DNA of 44,022 nt from DATLMR01 sp035634255 (GTDB lineage: Bacteria; Acidobacteriota; Blastocatellia; UBA7656), in contig DASQDI010000044.1 in the NCBI GenBank assembly GCA_035634255.1, positions 1-44,022 on the forward strand, read 5' to 3'. Position numbers and translations under genes: made by a program. The stretch's first letter is position 1. Every line of letters starts with the position of its first letter. Below are positions 16,897 to 24,981 of the stretch, piece after piece. The notes under the pieces are model-generated. The model did not search any database and was not told the origin of the DNA. It worked only from the letters and a program-made list of their open reading frames with translations.

Positions 16897-17682
16897 TCAT
16901 CTATTCAAGCGCGGCCCCCAGATTTCCGCCACACGTCTCATGGCTTCCGGCTCTATCGCCATATCGCCCGCGAAGGGGAAATCCAGACACAGGATAAGAA
17001 AGAGTACGAAGCCTATCAACCCGGCGAGCGAACTGACAATGATTAATTGCGCGGCGGCGCTCTTCGTCCCGAACAGGTAAGTGAACCCGACGGTGATGAT
17101 CCCCCCGCCGAGCAGGAGCACCCACATGAGCAGAGGCAGCCCCGGCCGGCTCACGTGCAGGCGCGTGCGCCTGAGCTGCCCCATCTCGTTTAAGGCTTCG
17201 AGCGACTGCACGTAGAAAGCCTCTTCTTTGACGCCCTGAGGCTGAAAGTCGTAATACGCCTGCCACACCTGCTCGTAAGCCCTGGACGTTTCAGGGCCGG
17301 CCTCGCCCCGGCTCATAGCCTCCCACTCTTCGTCCACGACCGACCGGGCGTAGTCGAGGAGTCTCTGCTGCACGAGGTCCCGCGCCGCGTCCGGGAAGCC
17401 CTGAGCGTCGCGCAACAGGTTGCCTATCTCGCCCGCCTCCTGGTGCGCGCTCTCCTCCGCCTCGGAATACTGTTCCCAGACGGCTATGACGACGAATGCC
17501 AGGATCACCGCGTAAATTACCGCGACCGCCGCGTAGATGAAGCCCGCGACTTCGTTGTTATCTTTCAGAGTCGTGTGAGGGAGCTTCCGGCGCACGAGGT
17601 AGAGGCCGGCGGCCGAAAGGCCGACGCTGAAGACCAGACTGAGAGCACACAGAATCCAGGTCGAAACACCGAGCAATCGCAT
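16897..17682 (-). CDS. DUF4239 (bestrophin-like) membrane protein
   Basis: 261 residues with a DUF4239 pattern: two N-terminal membrane spans (about 4-25 and 44-68, the second reading AAVAVIYAVILAFVVIAVW), then EQYSEAEESAHQEAGEIGNL, an amphipathic middle, and two C-terminal spans (about 186-205 and 213-236). Family members are called bestrophin-like but their transport function is unproven. I use the ATG at 17682, seven bases from AAGGAGA; the GTG two codons upstream lies too close to it. Its stop is 43 bp from the zinc-ribbon gene start downstream, so co-transcription is likely. Confidence 0.82.
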   Translation of the reverse strand: MRLLGVSTWILCALSLVFSVGLSAAGLYLVRRKLPHTTLKDNNEVAGFIYAAVAVIYAVILAFVVIAVWEQYSEAEESAHQEAGEIGNLLRDAQGFPDAARDLVQQRLLDYARSVVDEEWEAMSRGEAGPETSRAYEQVWQAYYDFQPQGVKEEAFYVQSLEALNEMGQLRRTRLHVSRPGLPLLMWVLLLGGGIITVGFTYLFGTKSAAAQLIIVSSLAGLIGFVLFLILCLDFPFAGDMAIEPEAMRRVAEIWGPRLNR

Positions 17683-17747
17683 AGCCACTCTCCTTAATCG
17701 CGGGGGCGGAGCGGGAGTCAGGCGGGGGCGGGCCGCGAGGCGATGAA

Positions 17748-17765
17748 GGCGGGCCGGAGCCCGCC
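17748..17765. repeat. GC-rich hairpin 3' of the methyltransferase gene
   Basis: Arms GGCGGGC (17748-17754) and GCCCGCC (17759-17765) with a CGGA loop sit just past the methyltransferase stop. No T-run follows on the minus strand. It may end or stabilise that transcript. Confidence 0.5.
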
Positions 17766-17788
17766 CCCGGAATAATTTAATAACGGCA

Positions 17789-18799
17789 CTACTTGATCCC
17801 GATCACCATCGAGTCGGGGCCTACGAGGTGCTCGACCTGCGTCTCTCTGAATCCGGCTTCCCGCATCCACGACGAGCAGTCCGCGCCCGTGTAGTCGAAG
17901 CCTCCGGGCGTCTCTATCAGCATGTTCAGGCTCATCAGGAGGCCGAAGGCGTTCCGCCTGCGGTCATCATCTATGAGCGATTCGTAAACGAGCAGGGCCC
18001 CGCCCGCGGGCAGGGCGTCGTACGCTTTGGAGATCAGCATCTTCTTCTCTTCCAGGTTCCAGTCATGAAGGATGTGACCCATCACCAGCACGTCCGCCGA
18101 CGGCAGAGGGTCCTCGAAGAAATTCCCCGGATAGAATTTCAGGCGGTCCCCGAGGCCGTGCGAGTCGACGTACTCTTCGAATATGGGGCGGAGCAGCGGG
18201 AGGTCGAAGCCGCCGCCCGTAATGTGCCCGTTGGCGAGCGCGACCTGCACGGGCAGGCCGCCCTGAGCCGCCCCGACGTCGATGAACGTGGAGTAGCGGT
18301 GCCACGGGAATTTCTTCGCGATTGCTATCGCCGCGCCGAGGCTGAGGCCGGTCATCGCTTTCAGAAATATCCTGAGGCGCTCGGGGTCGGAGTACACGGA
18401 CTCGAACAGACCTTTCCCGCCCTTCGACTCATTCTGCGGCTCGCCGGTCCTCAGGGCCTCCGAGAGCGCGCCCCAGAACCCGTACAGCCGCGCGTTCGCC
18501 ATGTCGAGAATCCCTCCGACGTAAGAGGGCTTCGCCTTATCGAGGAACAGGTCGGCTTCGGGAGTATTCGAATAGAGCCCCCCGTCTCTTTCCAGCATGC
18601 CCAGGGCCACGAGCGAGTCGAAGAAATCGCGCGCGGACCGCGGGTGAATGGAGAGGCGCTCGGCCAGCGTTTCCGCGTCGAGCGGCCCCCTGGCCAGCTC
18701 CGTGAAGAGGCCGAACTCCACCGCGCTCAGAAGGGTCTTCGAGCCCCAGAAGCCCAGTCCGAGCTGTAGTATTTTTTCGGGCGTCAGTTGAGATGTCAT
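17789..18799 (-). CDS. O-methyltransferase with winged-helix dimerisation domain
   Basis: The 336-residue protein has the class-I plant-type O-methyltransferase arrangement. Residues about 15-95 form a winged-helix dimerisation domain (LSAVEFGLFTELARGPLDAE, then ERLSIHPRSARDFFDSLVAL). The SAM-binding motif I is FIDVGAAQGGLPVQVAL near 170, where the common DVGGGxG reads DVGAAQG. HILHDWNLEEKKMLISKAYD near 248 and PAGGALLVYESLIDDD near 269 are the later motifs. Relatives methylate hydroxyls of small aromatic molecules, often antibiotics; the substrate here is unknown. AGGAGA lies ahead of the ATG. Divergent from the PhyH-type gene. Confidence 0.88.
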   Translation of the reverse strand: MTSQLTPEKILQLGLGFWGSKTLLSAVEFGLFTELARGPLDAETLAERLSIHPRSARDFFDSLVALGMLERDGGLYSNTPEADLFLDKAKPSYVGGILDMANARLYGFWGALSEALRTGEPQNESKGGKGLFESVYSDPERLRIFLKAMTGLSLGAAIAIAKKFPWHRYSTFIDVGAAQGGLPVQVALANGHITGGGFDLPLLRPIFEEYVDSHGLGDRLKFYPGNFFEDPLPSADVLVMGHILHDWNLEEKKMLISKAYDALPAGGALLVYESLIDDDRRRNAFGLLMSLNMLIETPGGFDYTGADCSSWMREAGFRETQVEHLVGPDSMVIGIK

Positions 18800-19037
18800 A
18801 ACAGTTCTCCTTTCTACAAAGGCCAGAGTGCGGTCAATATATAATTTGATTACAGAGCCGTCCGGTACCGCGCGAGCCCGTCCGGGCCTCGTGGCGAGCC
18901 CCGCGAAGAATCGAAGATTAGCACATCCCGGAATGATAATTGTAGGGCGGGCGCGGCCGCCTTCGCCTCGGTTGACCCCGGAGAGGCGCGTGAATATACT
19001 GGCGCGTGATCAGAGGAAGATCGAAAGCGAGCCCCTT

Positions 19038-19859
19038 ATGAACTCAGAGCAAAGAGCCCAGTACGAGCGCGACGGTTACACCATCCTGCGAGGTTTCTTC
19101 GGCCCGGAAGAGCTTGAGACATGGAGGGAGAGGTTCCGGGCCATAGTCGAGCAGCGCGCCAGCCGCCCGGAGAACATGCTCGTGATGAAGGACGTGATGG
19201 TCGCCAAAAAAGTCGTCACCCCGGCCTCCGCGGAGGCGTCCATCCAGAAGCTTCAGGACCTTCATCGGGACCCCGTATTCGACACTTATATCAGGCACGA
19301 GCGGCTGCTGGACGAAGTGGAAGAGATCACCGGCCCCGACATAAAGATGGTCCATAACATGTTCATCAACAAGCCGCCCGTGGTCGATGGCCGGCACCCG
19401 CTCCATCAGGACCTCGTATACTTCCCCTTCCGCCCGGCCGATAAGATCGTGGCCACGTGGACCGCCATCGACAGGTGCACGCCCGAAAACGGCTGCCTGA
19501 CGGTCGTGCCCGGCACCCACAAAGGCGGGCTGATGGAGCACGAGCTGCCCGAATGGGAGTACGTGAACTTCTCTTACCTCGGGGCGCAGGGCGTGGGCCA
19601 GCAGACCGAGCGCGCCCACCTGGAGATGGAGCCGGGGGATGTCGCGCTCTTCCACCCGGTCCTGCTGCACGGCTCGGGGCACAACCGCACGGCAGGCTTC
19701 CGCAAAGCCATCTCCGCGCACTACGCGAGCGCGCGGTGTCACTACCTCCCCCCCGAAGAAGACATCGACGGGGTGTACGCGGGCGTGCGCGCTTACAATG
19801 AAAAGATGGGGCGGAGCTACGTGCTGGTGCGTGGCCGCGAATTCGAAGGTGGGCTGTAG
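19038..19859 (+). CDS. Phytanoyl-CoA dioxygenase (PhyH) family protein
   Basis: A 273-residue Fe(II)/2-oxoglutarate dioxygenase. The iron triad is visible: His123 and Asp125 in HPLHQDLVYFPF, and His211 in LLHGSGHNRT, with Arg222 as the likely 2-oxoglutarate ligand. The sequence around HQDLVYFPFRPADKIV and NGCLTVVPGTHKG is close to the PHYHD1-like branch. I start at ATG 19038 (MNSEQRAQYERDGYTILRGF), which gives the usual N-terminus; an upstream extension of 70 codons has no family similarity. Substrate unknown. A terminator follows at 19945-19970. Confidence 0.88.
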   Translation: MNSEQRAQYERDGYTILRGFFGPEELETWRERFRAIVEQRASRPENMLVMKDVMVAKKVVTPASAEASIQKLQDLHRDPVFDTYIRHERLLDEVEEITGPDIKMVHNMFINKPPVVDGRHPLHQDLVYFPFRPADKIVATWTAIDRCTPENGCLTVVPGTHKGGLMEHELPEWEYVNFSYLGAQGVGQQTERAHLEMEPGDVALFHPVLLHGSGHNRTAGFRKAISAHYASARCHYLPPEEDIDGVYAGVRAYNEKMGRSYVLVRGREFEGGL

Positions 19860-19944
19860 GGCCGGGGCCAATGCGGATAATGCCCGCGATCATGTCTGAT
19901 TACAAAATGCTTTGAAGAACCGTTCCCGACCGCCTCTCCCCCGC

Positions 19945-19970
19945 GCGGGGAATTGACCCGCCGTTTTTTT
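19945..19970 (+). terminator. Rho-independent terminator after the PhyH gene
   Basis: Stem GCGGG (19945-19949) with CCCGC (19957-19961) is followed by CG and seven Ts (19964-19970). An overlapping CCCCGCGCGGGG palindrome offers an alternative stem. Confidence 0.6.
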
Positions 19971-20013
19971 GCTGTATCATCACCTTCAACGACTTTGCTG
20001 ACGAGAGGTGATT

Positions 20014-20109
20014 ATGGATTCGACCCTGATGAACGTGCTGCTGCTCACCCTGTGGTTAAGTCTCGTGGTGATGTTGATACTGGATAAGATTTTCGAAAGA
20101 GGGAAATGA
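20014..20109 (+). CDS. Putative 31-residue single-span membrane peptide
   Basis: The frame starts at an ATG preceded by GAGAGGTG at a suitable distance and encodes a peptide with a short polar start, a hydrophobic core of about 20 residues (MNVLLLTLWLSLVVMLILDK) and a basic end FERGK. This is the layout of small membrane proteins. It lies in its own space after the PhyH terminator. No family is recognised, and its size leaves chance possible. Confidence 0.5.
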   Translation: MDSTLMNVLLLTLWLSLVVMLILDKIFERGK

Positions 20110-20132
20110 GCCCGACTCACCCGAGCCCTCCC

Positions 20133-20168
20133 CTGAGCCCTGGCCACCGACCACCGGCCCCTGACTCA
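20133..20168. repeat. Dispersed GC-rich intergenic repeat, copy C (half element)
   Basis: CCTGAGCCCTGGCCACCGAC and the adjoining CCACCGGCCCCTGACTCA share the words of the right arms of copies A and B. No left arm is found. It overlaps the stop codon of the minus-strand gene at 20166. Confidence 0.5.
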
Positions 20169-20741
20169 CTTCTTCTCCGCCGCGAAATCCAGGCCGTTCT
20201 TGTCGACTCTGATCCTTGTCCGTCCCTGCTCCTGGCCGTTGATGTAGAAGAGCATCTCGCAGGTCAGGCTGTCCCCTTCCGCCATCTCGACGGTGAAAGG
20301 GAGGACCGCGCCCTGCTTCTTCATCTTAATCGTTTGCGGGCCGGACAGGGCGGTCGGCACCACGCGCACCCCGTTCTGCTCGATGGCGAGGACGTGGACC
20401 TCGACCTCCTGCTTGTCTTTATAGGGGCGGAGCTGGATGGCCACGCTGCTTTCGAGCTTCCCCTCCTTCAGCGTGTAGTTGAAGAGGGCGAGGTGAAGAT
20501 TCTCTCCCACGATCCGGGTCACGGAAGGCACGACGTTTTTTTTAGGGGCCAGATTGCCCCACTGGTCGTGTATGCCGACGTGCGCTATTCCGGGGTCTCT
20601 TATCGAAGGATTATTGAGCGGGTGCGGGCGAGTCATACTCGTACCGGCCCCGGTCGTGTCGGTGTGAGACGGGCGCTGTGCGTTCGCTACCGCGGAGAGT
20701 AGTGCGATGCAGGCGAAAGCTAGCAGGAATGATCGGCGCAT
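20166..20741 (-). CDS. Secreted protein of unknown function
   Basis: The 191-residue product has a clear Sec signal peptide (MRRSFLLAFACIALLSAVANA, cleavage near 21). The mature part is polar with alternating beta-like stretches such as LHLALFNYTLKEGKLESSVA and VEVHVLAIEQNG, ending in EKK. I recognise no family; the beta-rich pattern would suit a periplasmic immunoglobulin-like fold. AAAGGGG lies about ten bases before the ATG. It is flanked by the small ORF (convergent) and the DyP gene region. Confidence 0.7.
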   Translation of the reverse strand: MRRSFLLAFACIALLSAVANAQRPSHTDTTGAGTSMTRPHPLNNPSIRDPGIAHVGIHDQWGNLAPKKNVVPSVTRIVGENLHLALFNYTLKEGKLESSVAIQLRPYKDKQEVEVHVLAIEQNGVRVVPTALSGPQTIKMKKQGAVLPFTVEMAEGDSLTCEMLFYINGQEQGRTRIRVDKNGLDFAAEKK

Positions 20742-20863
20742 GGCGAGTTACCCCTTTCCAACAATTTAAGGGACCAAGCCGGAGCGACCGTATATTAGCC
20801 CAATTCCGCGTTCCTGGCCATACGCATTCGACACTTAGAACCCCGCCCGCCGCCCGCCTCGAC

Positions 20864-22348
20864 CTATCCCTGGGGATTCGCCAGGTATTTCATCGCGGTC
20901 CTGCTCGGCAGGTAACAATAAGCTCCGCCGCGTGTAATGATGAATCGGTCGAAGCCTTTGACCACCGTGTTCTTCCCGTCAGGGTTGGCGAGCGTGAAGC
21001 TACTCGTGGCCGGGTCGTTGTCGCCGAGGAACACGTCGTTCCCGCTGACGTTGAAGAACGTGTTGCCCCCGTTGGGGCACTTATTAGCCATGACAAAAGG
21101 CGTGGGGCTGTTTATCCAGTTCGTCATCAGGAACTCGAACTGGTTGGCGAGGTCGGCGTTGATGAAGAACCCGACCAGCCCGCGCTCGATGTCATCCGGG
21201 TTCTTCGGGTCATACGGGGGCCCGTAAGGCACCCCCCGTCGCAGGATCCTGTGCAAGTGTTGGCCCCCGCCCACCACCGCCTCGCCGCGAGGGTTGCCGC
21301 GCCGCATGTGCGACCCAATCGGGCACACGAACCCGCACGTGTCGTCCGGGTAGGGCGGAGGGTCTTTGACGGCTTCCCCCGAGCCCGCGGCTGGCGCTGA
21401 AGCGCCCGCGGAAGTGTCCGGCACGTAATCATAGTTGTTGAGCTGGTCCGCCGGGGTCGGAGGGTCGGGCCACGGCGTGTCGGGAGAGAACATGAGGGGC
21501 ACTCCGTTGCGCCACCTGCCGCTGACCTTGGCCGCCAGCTTCTCCGGGTCGAGGCCGTATTGCCCCGCGGTCCCGAGAAAAGACTCGAAGGCCGCGACAT
21601 CCTGCTTGAGTATGCGGAATGCCGCGAAGCTGCTGTTGAGCGACAACTCGGGGGGCGAGACCCGGTAGGTCTGATTCGGGTTCTGACTCGGGTACCCCAT
21701 GAGAAATTCCCCCGTGGGAGAGAGCGGCTGATGGTCCGGGATCGAGTGCTCGGACGGGGTGCCCGCGATCCTGGGCTGCGAGATGCCGTCCGTGTACCCG
21801 AAATGGATCTTGCCATACTGCGAGTACATCTCGTCGGGGTTGGGCAGGTTATTCGCGTCCTGTGCGGACAGCTCAGTGATGGCGTATTGCGCGAACAGGC
21901 CGCGGAGGGTCTCTGAGACCTGATCGAGGATGGCCGCGTTCTGCGCGTACAGGGCGAGCACGACGTGGACCGAGTTCACGTCCGACAGGCCCCCTACCCA
22001 GTTTGCCGGCGCGCTGTCACCCGTATCTCCCACGGTGGCTGCGGCGGCGGCCGCCCCGTCCTGAAACGTTTGCGGGAACGAGCCGAGGTAACTCGGGTCC
22101 ACCTGAAGCGCTTCGAGGCCCTTGAAAGTGAAGCCGATATTCAGACAGTGATCGGGCTTCACAGGCCCCCAGTGTTCGGACGTGGTGATCTGTGGGACCG
22201 AACCCTCTCCCGACACAAGGAGGCCCGTGAACTGCCGCGCCTTCGCGCCATCATTTATTTGAAGGATGAAGAAGCGCGTGACATCCATATTATAGCCCCG
22301 AAGAATGACTCCCTGAACGTCTCTGAGATCAACGGTGTTGCTGGTCAT
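20864..22348 (-). CDS. DyP-type haem peroxidase
   Basis: A 494-residue dye-decolorising peroxidase. The GxxDG motif is GYTDGISQPRI with the distal Asp187; the proximal haem histidine is His347 in GSHMRRGNPR, and an ILRRGVPYG block with the conserved arginine follows near 368-376. The C-terminal FDRFIITRGGAYCYLPS closes the fold. Length and the long insertions fit the larger (C/D-type) DyPs. No signal peptide is seen, so it may act in the cytoplasm or inside an encapsulating partner, though no encapsulin is present. It follows the 151-residue companion gene by 96 bp, with a strong hairpin in between. Confidence 0.92.
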   Translation of the reverse strand: MTSNTVDLRDVQGVILRGYNMDVTRFFILQINDGAKARQFTGLLVSGEGSVPQITTSEHWGPVKPDHCLNIGFTFKGLEALQVDPSYLGSFPQTFQDGAAAAAATVGDTGDSAPANWVGGLSDVNSVHVVLALYAQNAAILDQVSETLRGLFAQYAITELSAQDANNLPNPDEMYSQYGKIHFGYTDGISQPRIAGTPSEHSIPDHQPLSPTGEFLMGYPSQNPNQTYRVSPPELSLNSSFAAFRILKQDVAAFESFLGTAGQYGLDPEKLAAKVSGRWRNGVPLMFSPDTPWPDPPTPADQLNNYDYVPDTSAGASAPAAGSGEAVKDPPPYPDDTCGFVCPIGSHMRRGNPRGEAVVGGGQHLHRILRRGVPYGPPYDPKNPDDIERGLVGFFINADLANQFEFLMTNWINSPTPFVMANKCPNGGNTFFNVSGNDVFLGDNDPATSSFTLANPDGKNTVVKGFDRFIITRGGAYCYLPSRTAMKYLANPQG

Positions 22349-22384
22349 AAGCTCGACTCCGATAGGATTAACGGGTGAGGCGGT

Positions 22385-22416
22385 AGAGACTCCGATCCCT
22401 TCGGATGGGAGTCTCT
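22385..22416. repeat. Strong hairpin between the companion gene and DyP gene
   Basis: Outer arms AGAGACTCC (22385-22393) and GGAGTCTCT (22408-22416) pair perfectly; inside, ATCC (22395-22398) pairs with GGAT (22403-22406) around CTTC. No T-run follows on the minus strand, so it is more likely an mRNA processing or stability element than a terminator. Confidence 0.65.
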
Positions 22417-22444
22417 GATCTCTACCCCGGGTTGGTCTTCAAGC

Positions 22445-22900
22445 TTAGCAATTCAGCGTGCGAACCTGCTGCACTATGCATGTGTAGGCGGAGTACATCG
22501 AGTTATTCGGGGTGAAATCGCTCAGGTTGTGCGCGTGAATGTAATCCTCAAAAGCCTTGAGGTTTTGCGAGACGGGTGGGATGTGCTGCCCGTCCACGGT
22601 GAAGCTGAGCAGAGCGTCGAACAGGCCGCTCAACTGGTTGGTGAAGTCTTGAATATATTTGTCGAAATCGCCGTCGTACGCTGTGATTACGCTCATGTGC
22701 GTGGCATTCGATGCCATCTGGTCGGGCTGTAGCGTAAGCGGGTTGTTTGTGTTCATGAAGATGAACCGGGCATAATGGACCGTGCCCACAGTGTTAAGGG
22801 CGTTATCGATTTGAGCTTGATTCGCGGCGATGTACTCAAGCAATTTGGTGGGCGATTGATTCGGGTCGAGTTGAACAACGAAGGTCAGAGGATTTGCCAT
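22445..22900 (-). CDS. DyP companion protein of unknown function
   Basis: A 151-residue protein with a likely ferredoxin-like alpha/beta fold: a leading beta strand PLTFVVQLDPNQ, helix LLEYIAANQAQIDNALN, strand THMSVITAYDGDFDKYIQDF and a helical end with three late aromatic or cysteine residues. The strand ATHMSVITAYDGDFDKYI resembles segments found in the N-terminal parts of some haem peroxidases, so I infer a functional link with the DyP gene directly downstream. An ideal AAGGAG site precedes the ATG. It heads the two-gene transcript, divergent from msrB. No named family is claimed. Confidence 0.7.
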   Translation of the reverse strand: MANPLTFVVQLDPNQSPTKLLEYIAANQAQIDNALNTVGTVHYARFIFMNTNNPLTLQPDQMASNATHMSVITAYDGDFDKYIQDFTNQLSGLFDALLSFTVDGQHIPPVSQNLKAFEDYIHAHNLSDFTPNNSMYSAYTCIVQQVRTLNC

Positions 22901-23140
22901 GTCTTTTCTCCTTTTTTTATGCAGACCGGTACACCCCCGAGGCTGACATGAACGGATCGTGATGTATATAAGATCTTATGGCCTAAGCGTGAGTGACGCG
23001 CACGATACTATCATGTAAACCTTTTAAGTCAAGTATCAGCTCTTACATTAGCAGCGTCGGGCCGGAACGAAGCGCGATAATTAGGTGTTAGAATATGATC
23101 GCGACGGCATGATCGATTTCAGGCGCAGGAAGGAAATACA

Positions 23141-23548
23141 ATGACAGACAAAGTGAACAAGACGGACGAGGAGTGGCAACGGCAGCTAACTCCGGAACAG
23201 TTCGAGGTGACGCGCAGGAAGGGCACGGAGCGCGCGTTCACCGGCGAGTACTACGACCAGCACGGCGAAGGCGTGTACCGTTGCGTCTGCTGCGGCAACG
23301 AGCTATTCGCCTCGGATACGAAGTTCGAGTCGGGGTCGGGGTGGCCGAGTTTCTGGAGCCCGGCCTCGGAAGAAGCCGTGGACATGGAGGCCGACTACAG
23401 CCACGGCATGAGGCGCATCGAAGTGATGTGCAGCAAGTGCGACGCGCACCTGGGGCACGTCTTCGACGACGGCCCCGCGCCGACCAACTTGCGTTACTGC
23501 ATAAACTCCGCCGCCCTGAAATTCGAAGAGAAAGAAGGGGAGGAGTAA
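23141..23548 (+). CDS. msrB: Peptide-methionine (R)-S-oxide reductase
   Basis: MsrB reduces methionine-R-sulfoxide in proteins. The 135-residue product has the two zinc CxxC pairs (Cys48/Cys51 in YRCVCCGNEL and Cys97/Cys100 in MCSKCDAHLGHVF), the substrate loop SGSGWPSFW, and the catalytic Cys120 in RYCINS. It is the complete single-domain form with no export signal. AAGGAAA lies six bases before the ATG. A small cysteine-rich gene follows by 5 bp, and the divergent DyP operon suggests a shared oxidative-stress theme. Confidence 0.96.
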   Translation: MTDKVNKTDEEWQRQLTPEQFEVTRRKGTERAFTGEYYDQHGEGVYRCVCCGNELFASDTKFESGSGWPSFWSPASEEAVDMEADYSHGMRRIEVMCSKCDAHLGHVFDDGPAPTNLRYCINSAALKFEEKEGEE

Positions 23549-23553
23549 CAGGG

Positions 23554-23838
23554 ATGAGGTGCGTCGCGTGCGGGGGCGGCTCTCTGGTCGAGGGCTCCCT
23601 CATCGAATCCGACTCGGGGAAGGTCTGCTTCAGGCCCGAGGGCGGCTCGATTCTCGGGATGATTTTCGGGGTGGGCAATCGCCCCGTCCGCGCTTATGGC
23701 TGCGCCCGCTGCGGACATCTGCAACTGGGCGTCGAGTTCACGAAGGAAGACCGCGAGAAGTATCAGAGCTTCGAAGGGGAGCAACAGCCGAGCGTGGTGG
23801 AGAGCCCGGCCGGCGAGGCGCAGGAACCGGACCGGTGA
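23554..23838 (+). CDS. Small zinc-ribbon protein downstream of msrB
   Basis: The 94-residue protein has CxxC pairs at the N-terminus (CVAC, residues 3-6) and near 51 (CARC), the latter in YGCARCGHLQLG, as in zinc ribbons. The region between carries SGKVCFRPEGGS and a glycine-rich turn; the C-terminal 25 residues are acidic and disordered. AGGAG lies ahead of the ATG and the start is 5 bp after the msrB stop, so the two are co-transcribed. It looks like the DUF-type nucleic-acid-binding ribbons; function unknown. Confidence 0.75.
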   Translation: MRCVACGGGSLVEGSLIESDSGKVCFRPEGGSILGMIFGVGNRPVRAYGCARCGHLQLGVEFTKEDREKYQSFEGEQQPSVVESPAGEAQEPDR

Positions 23839-23889
23839 GGCGCTCGGGTAAGTCTTAGGTTTCGGGCGTCCATAATCCGAGGGCCGGCG

Positions 23890-24309
23890 TCAGCCCGCCG
23901 GCTCTTTCGCCAGCAGCCCGTCCCGCCGCGCCCTGACCGCGAGGCGGCGCGCCTTCTCTTCCCCGTACTTGTTTATCGAGAACTTCGCGCTCCTGCGCTT
24001 CCCCTCGGAGTCATTCCACGAAGCCTGCCAGTACTCATACACCCGGTCCCCGCTCCTGGAGGTGCTGCGGCTCACGCCGACCTTACCGCTCGTGTTGCGA
24101 ACGCTTTTGATCTCGCGCTTCTTCCCTCCCCTCGATTCCGCCCTCCGCACCAGCTCGGCCTCGTACTGCCTCGCGGCGCGCAGGGCCGCGCGCTTGCCCC
24201 CGTTGGACCTGTCCGCAAAGAATTTCGATTCGGTCCTGCCCTCGCGAGACAGGCGAACGTAATACCCGTGGTTGTGCTTCTCCGGCTGATCGATCCGACT
24301 TATCCCCAT
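23890..24309 (-). CDS. Protein with two AP2-like domains
   Basis: A basic protein of 139 residues from the ATG at 24309 (MGISRIDQPEKHNHGYYVRL). The second half reads VGVSRSTSR...WQASWNDSEGKRRSAKFSINKYGEEKARRLAVRAR, the beta-beta-beta-alpha pattern of the AP2/ERF DNA-binding domain. The first half, with GISRI, GYYVRLSREGR and GGKRAALRAARQYEAEL, looks like a divergent second copy. In bacteria AP2 domains usually accompany HNH homing nucleases; no nuclease is present here. I prefer this start over one 13 codons upstream because AAGGAG lies before it. DNA binding is inferred. Confidence 0.75.
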   Translation of the reverse strand: MGISRIDQPEKHNHGYYVRLSREGRTESKFFADRSNGGKRAALRAARQYEAELVRRAESRGGKKREIKSVRNTSGKVGVSRSTSRSGDRVYEYWQASWNDSEGKRRSAKFSINKYGEEKARRLAVRARRDGLLAKEPAG

Positions 24310-24370
24310 AAGTATCCACGCTCCTTCACGTCGAACACCCCCCGGCATTGTACCAGCAAGCGCGCCATGC

Positions 24371-24449
24371 GCCTAACAATATGATGCAGCTAACCGGGAG
24401 GGGGAGGCGGGCGCGAAGGGAGTTTTTTTGGTACTCGCGCGTGTTAGGG
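24371..24449. repeat. Dispersed element with CCTAAC/GTTAGG ends, copy 1
   Basis: A 79-bp element begins GCCTAACAATATGATGCAG and ends GTTAGGG, with a 6-bp inverted terminal pair. It contains GCGGGCGCG (24407-24415) and AGTTTTTTTGGTAC. The right 41 bp recur, slightly changed, at 31377-31418. The ends resemble the RYYYAAC/GTTRRRY cores of integron attC sites, though the last base does not fit the consensus. Confidence 0.6.
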
Positions 24450-24465
24450 GCGGGCCGCCGCGCCG

Positions 24466-24981
24466 TCAGATTTCCGGGCCGAGGTAGCCGTTGCCACACG
24501 GCAGCTTGTCGAACCGCTCGCGGATGCGGTGATAGAGCGGGTCGCAGACTTCGGGGAGGACGGGGCCTATCCACGCGGGCACGCCCGCCCCGTTCGCGTA
24601 ATAATGGGGCAGGCGCGAGAGCATGACTCCCGCCCCTCCGTCCACGTCCACGGCCCCGAACACCACCCGCCCGACCCCATGAAGAAGAATTGCGCCCATG
24701 CACATCACGCACGGTTCGAGGGTCGTGTAGCAGGTCATCTCGCGGCAGAGCGGCCATAGGCTCGCGGGCACGCGGCTCAGCGCTTCCATCTCCGCGTGCC
24801 TGCCGGGGTGGTAATGAGGCGACAGCACGGAGTTCCCTGCTTCGGCGATCACCTCGCCCTTCAGAGCGACGACGGCCCCGATGGGCAGATTGCCCAGAAG
24901 TTCGGCCTCGGTCGCGAGCCGGACCGCGCGGTTGACGTATTCGAGGTCTAGGGCCGTGAGGGGATATGACCGTTCAGACAT
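24466..24981 (-). CDS. Nucleoside deaminase (CDD/TadA fold)
   Basis: A zinc-dependent deaminase of about 171 residues. The metal and catalytic motifs are RHAEMEAL (HAE) near 63 and TLEPCVMCMGAI (PCxxC) near 90. The region after PCxxC, HGVGRVVFGAVDVDGGAGV, is typical of cytosine/guanine/nucleoside deaminases rather than strict tRNA adenosine deaminase. I use the ATG at 24981, overlapping the upstream hydroxylase stop by 8 bp (ATGTCTGA), which implies translational coupling; an in-frame GTG lies four codons upstream. Substrate is undetermined. Confidence 0.88.
   Translation of the reverse strand: MSERSYPLTALDLEYVNRAVRLATEAELLGNLPIGAVVALKGEVIAEAGNSVLSPHYHPGRHAEMEALSRVPASLWPLCREMTCYTTLEPCVMCMGAILLHGVGRVVFGAVDVDGGAGVMLSRLPHYYANGAGVPAWIGPVLPEVCDPLYHRIRERFDKLPCGNGYLGPEI

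Noticed and set aside
18828..19037. A 70-codon extension ahead of the PhyH-type gene
   Set aside because: It has no family similarity, and the later ATG gives the normal N-terminus.
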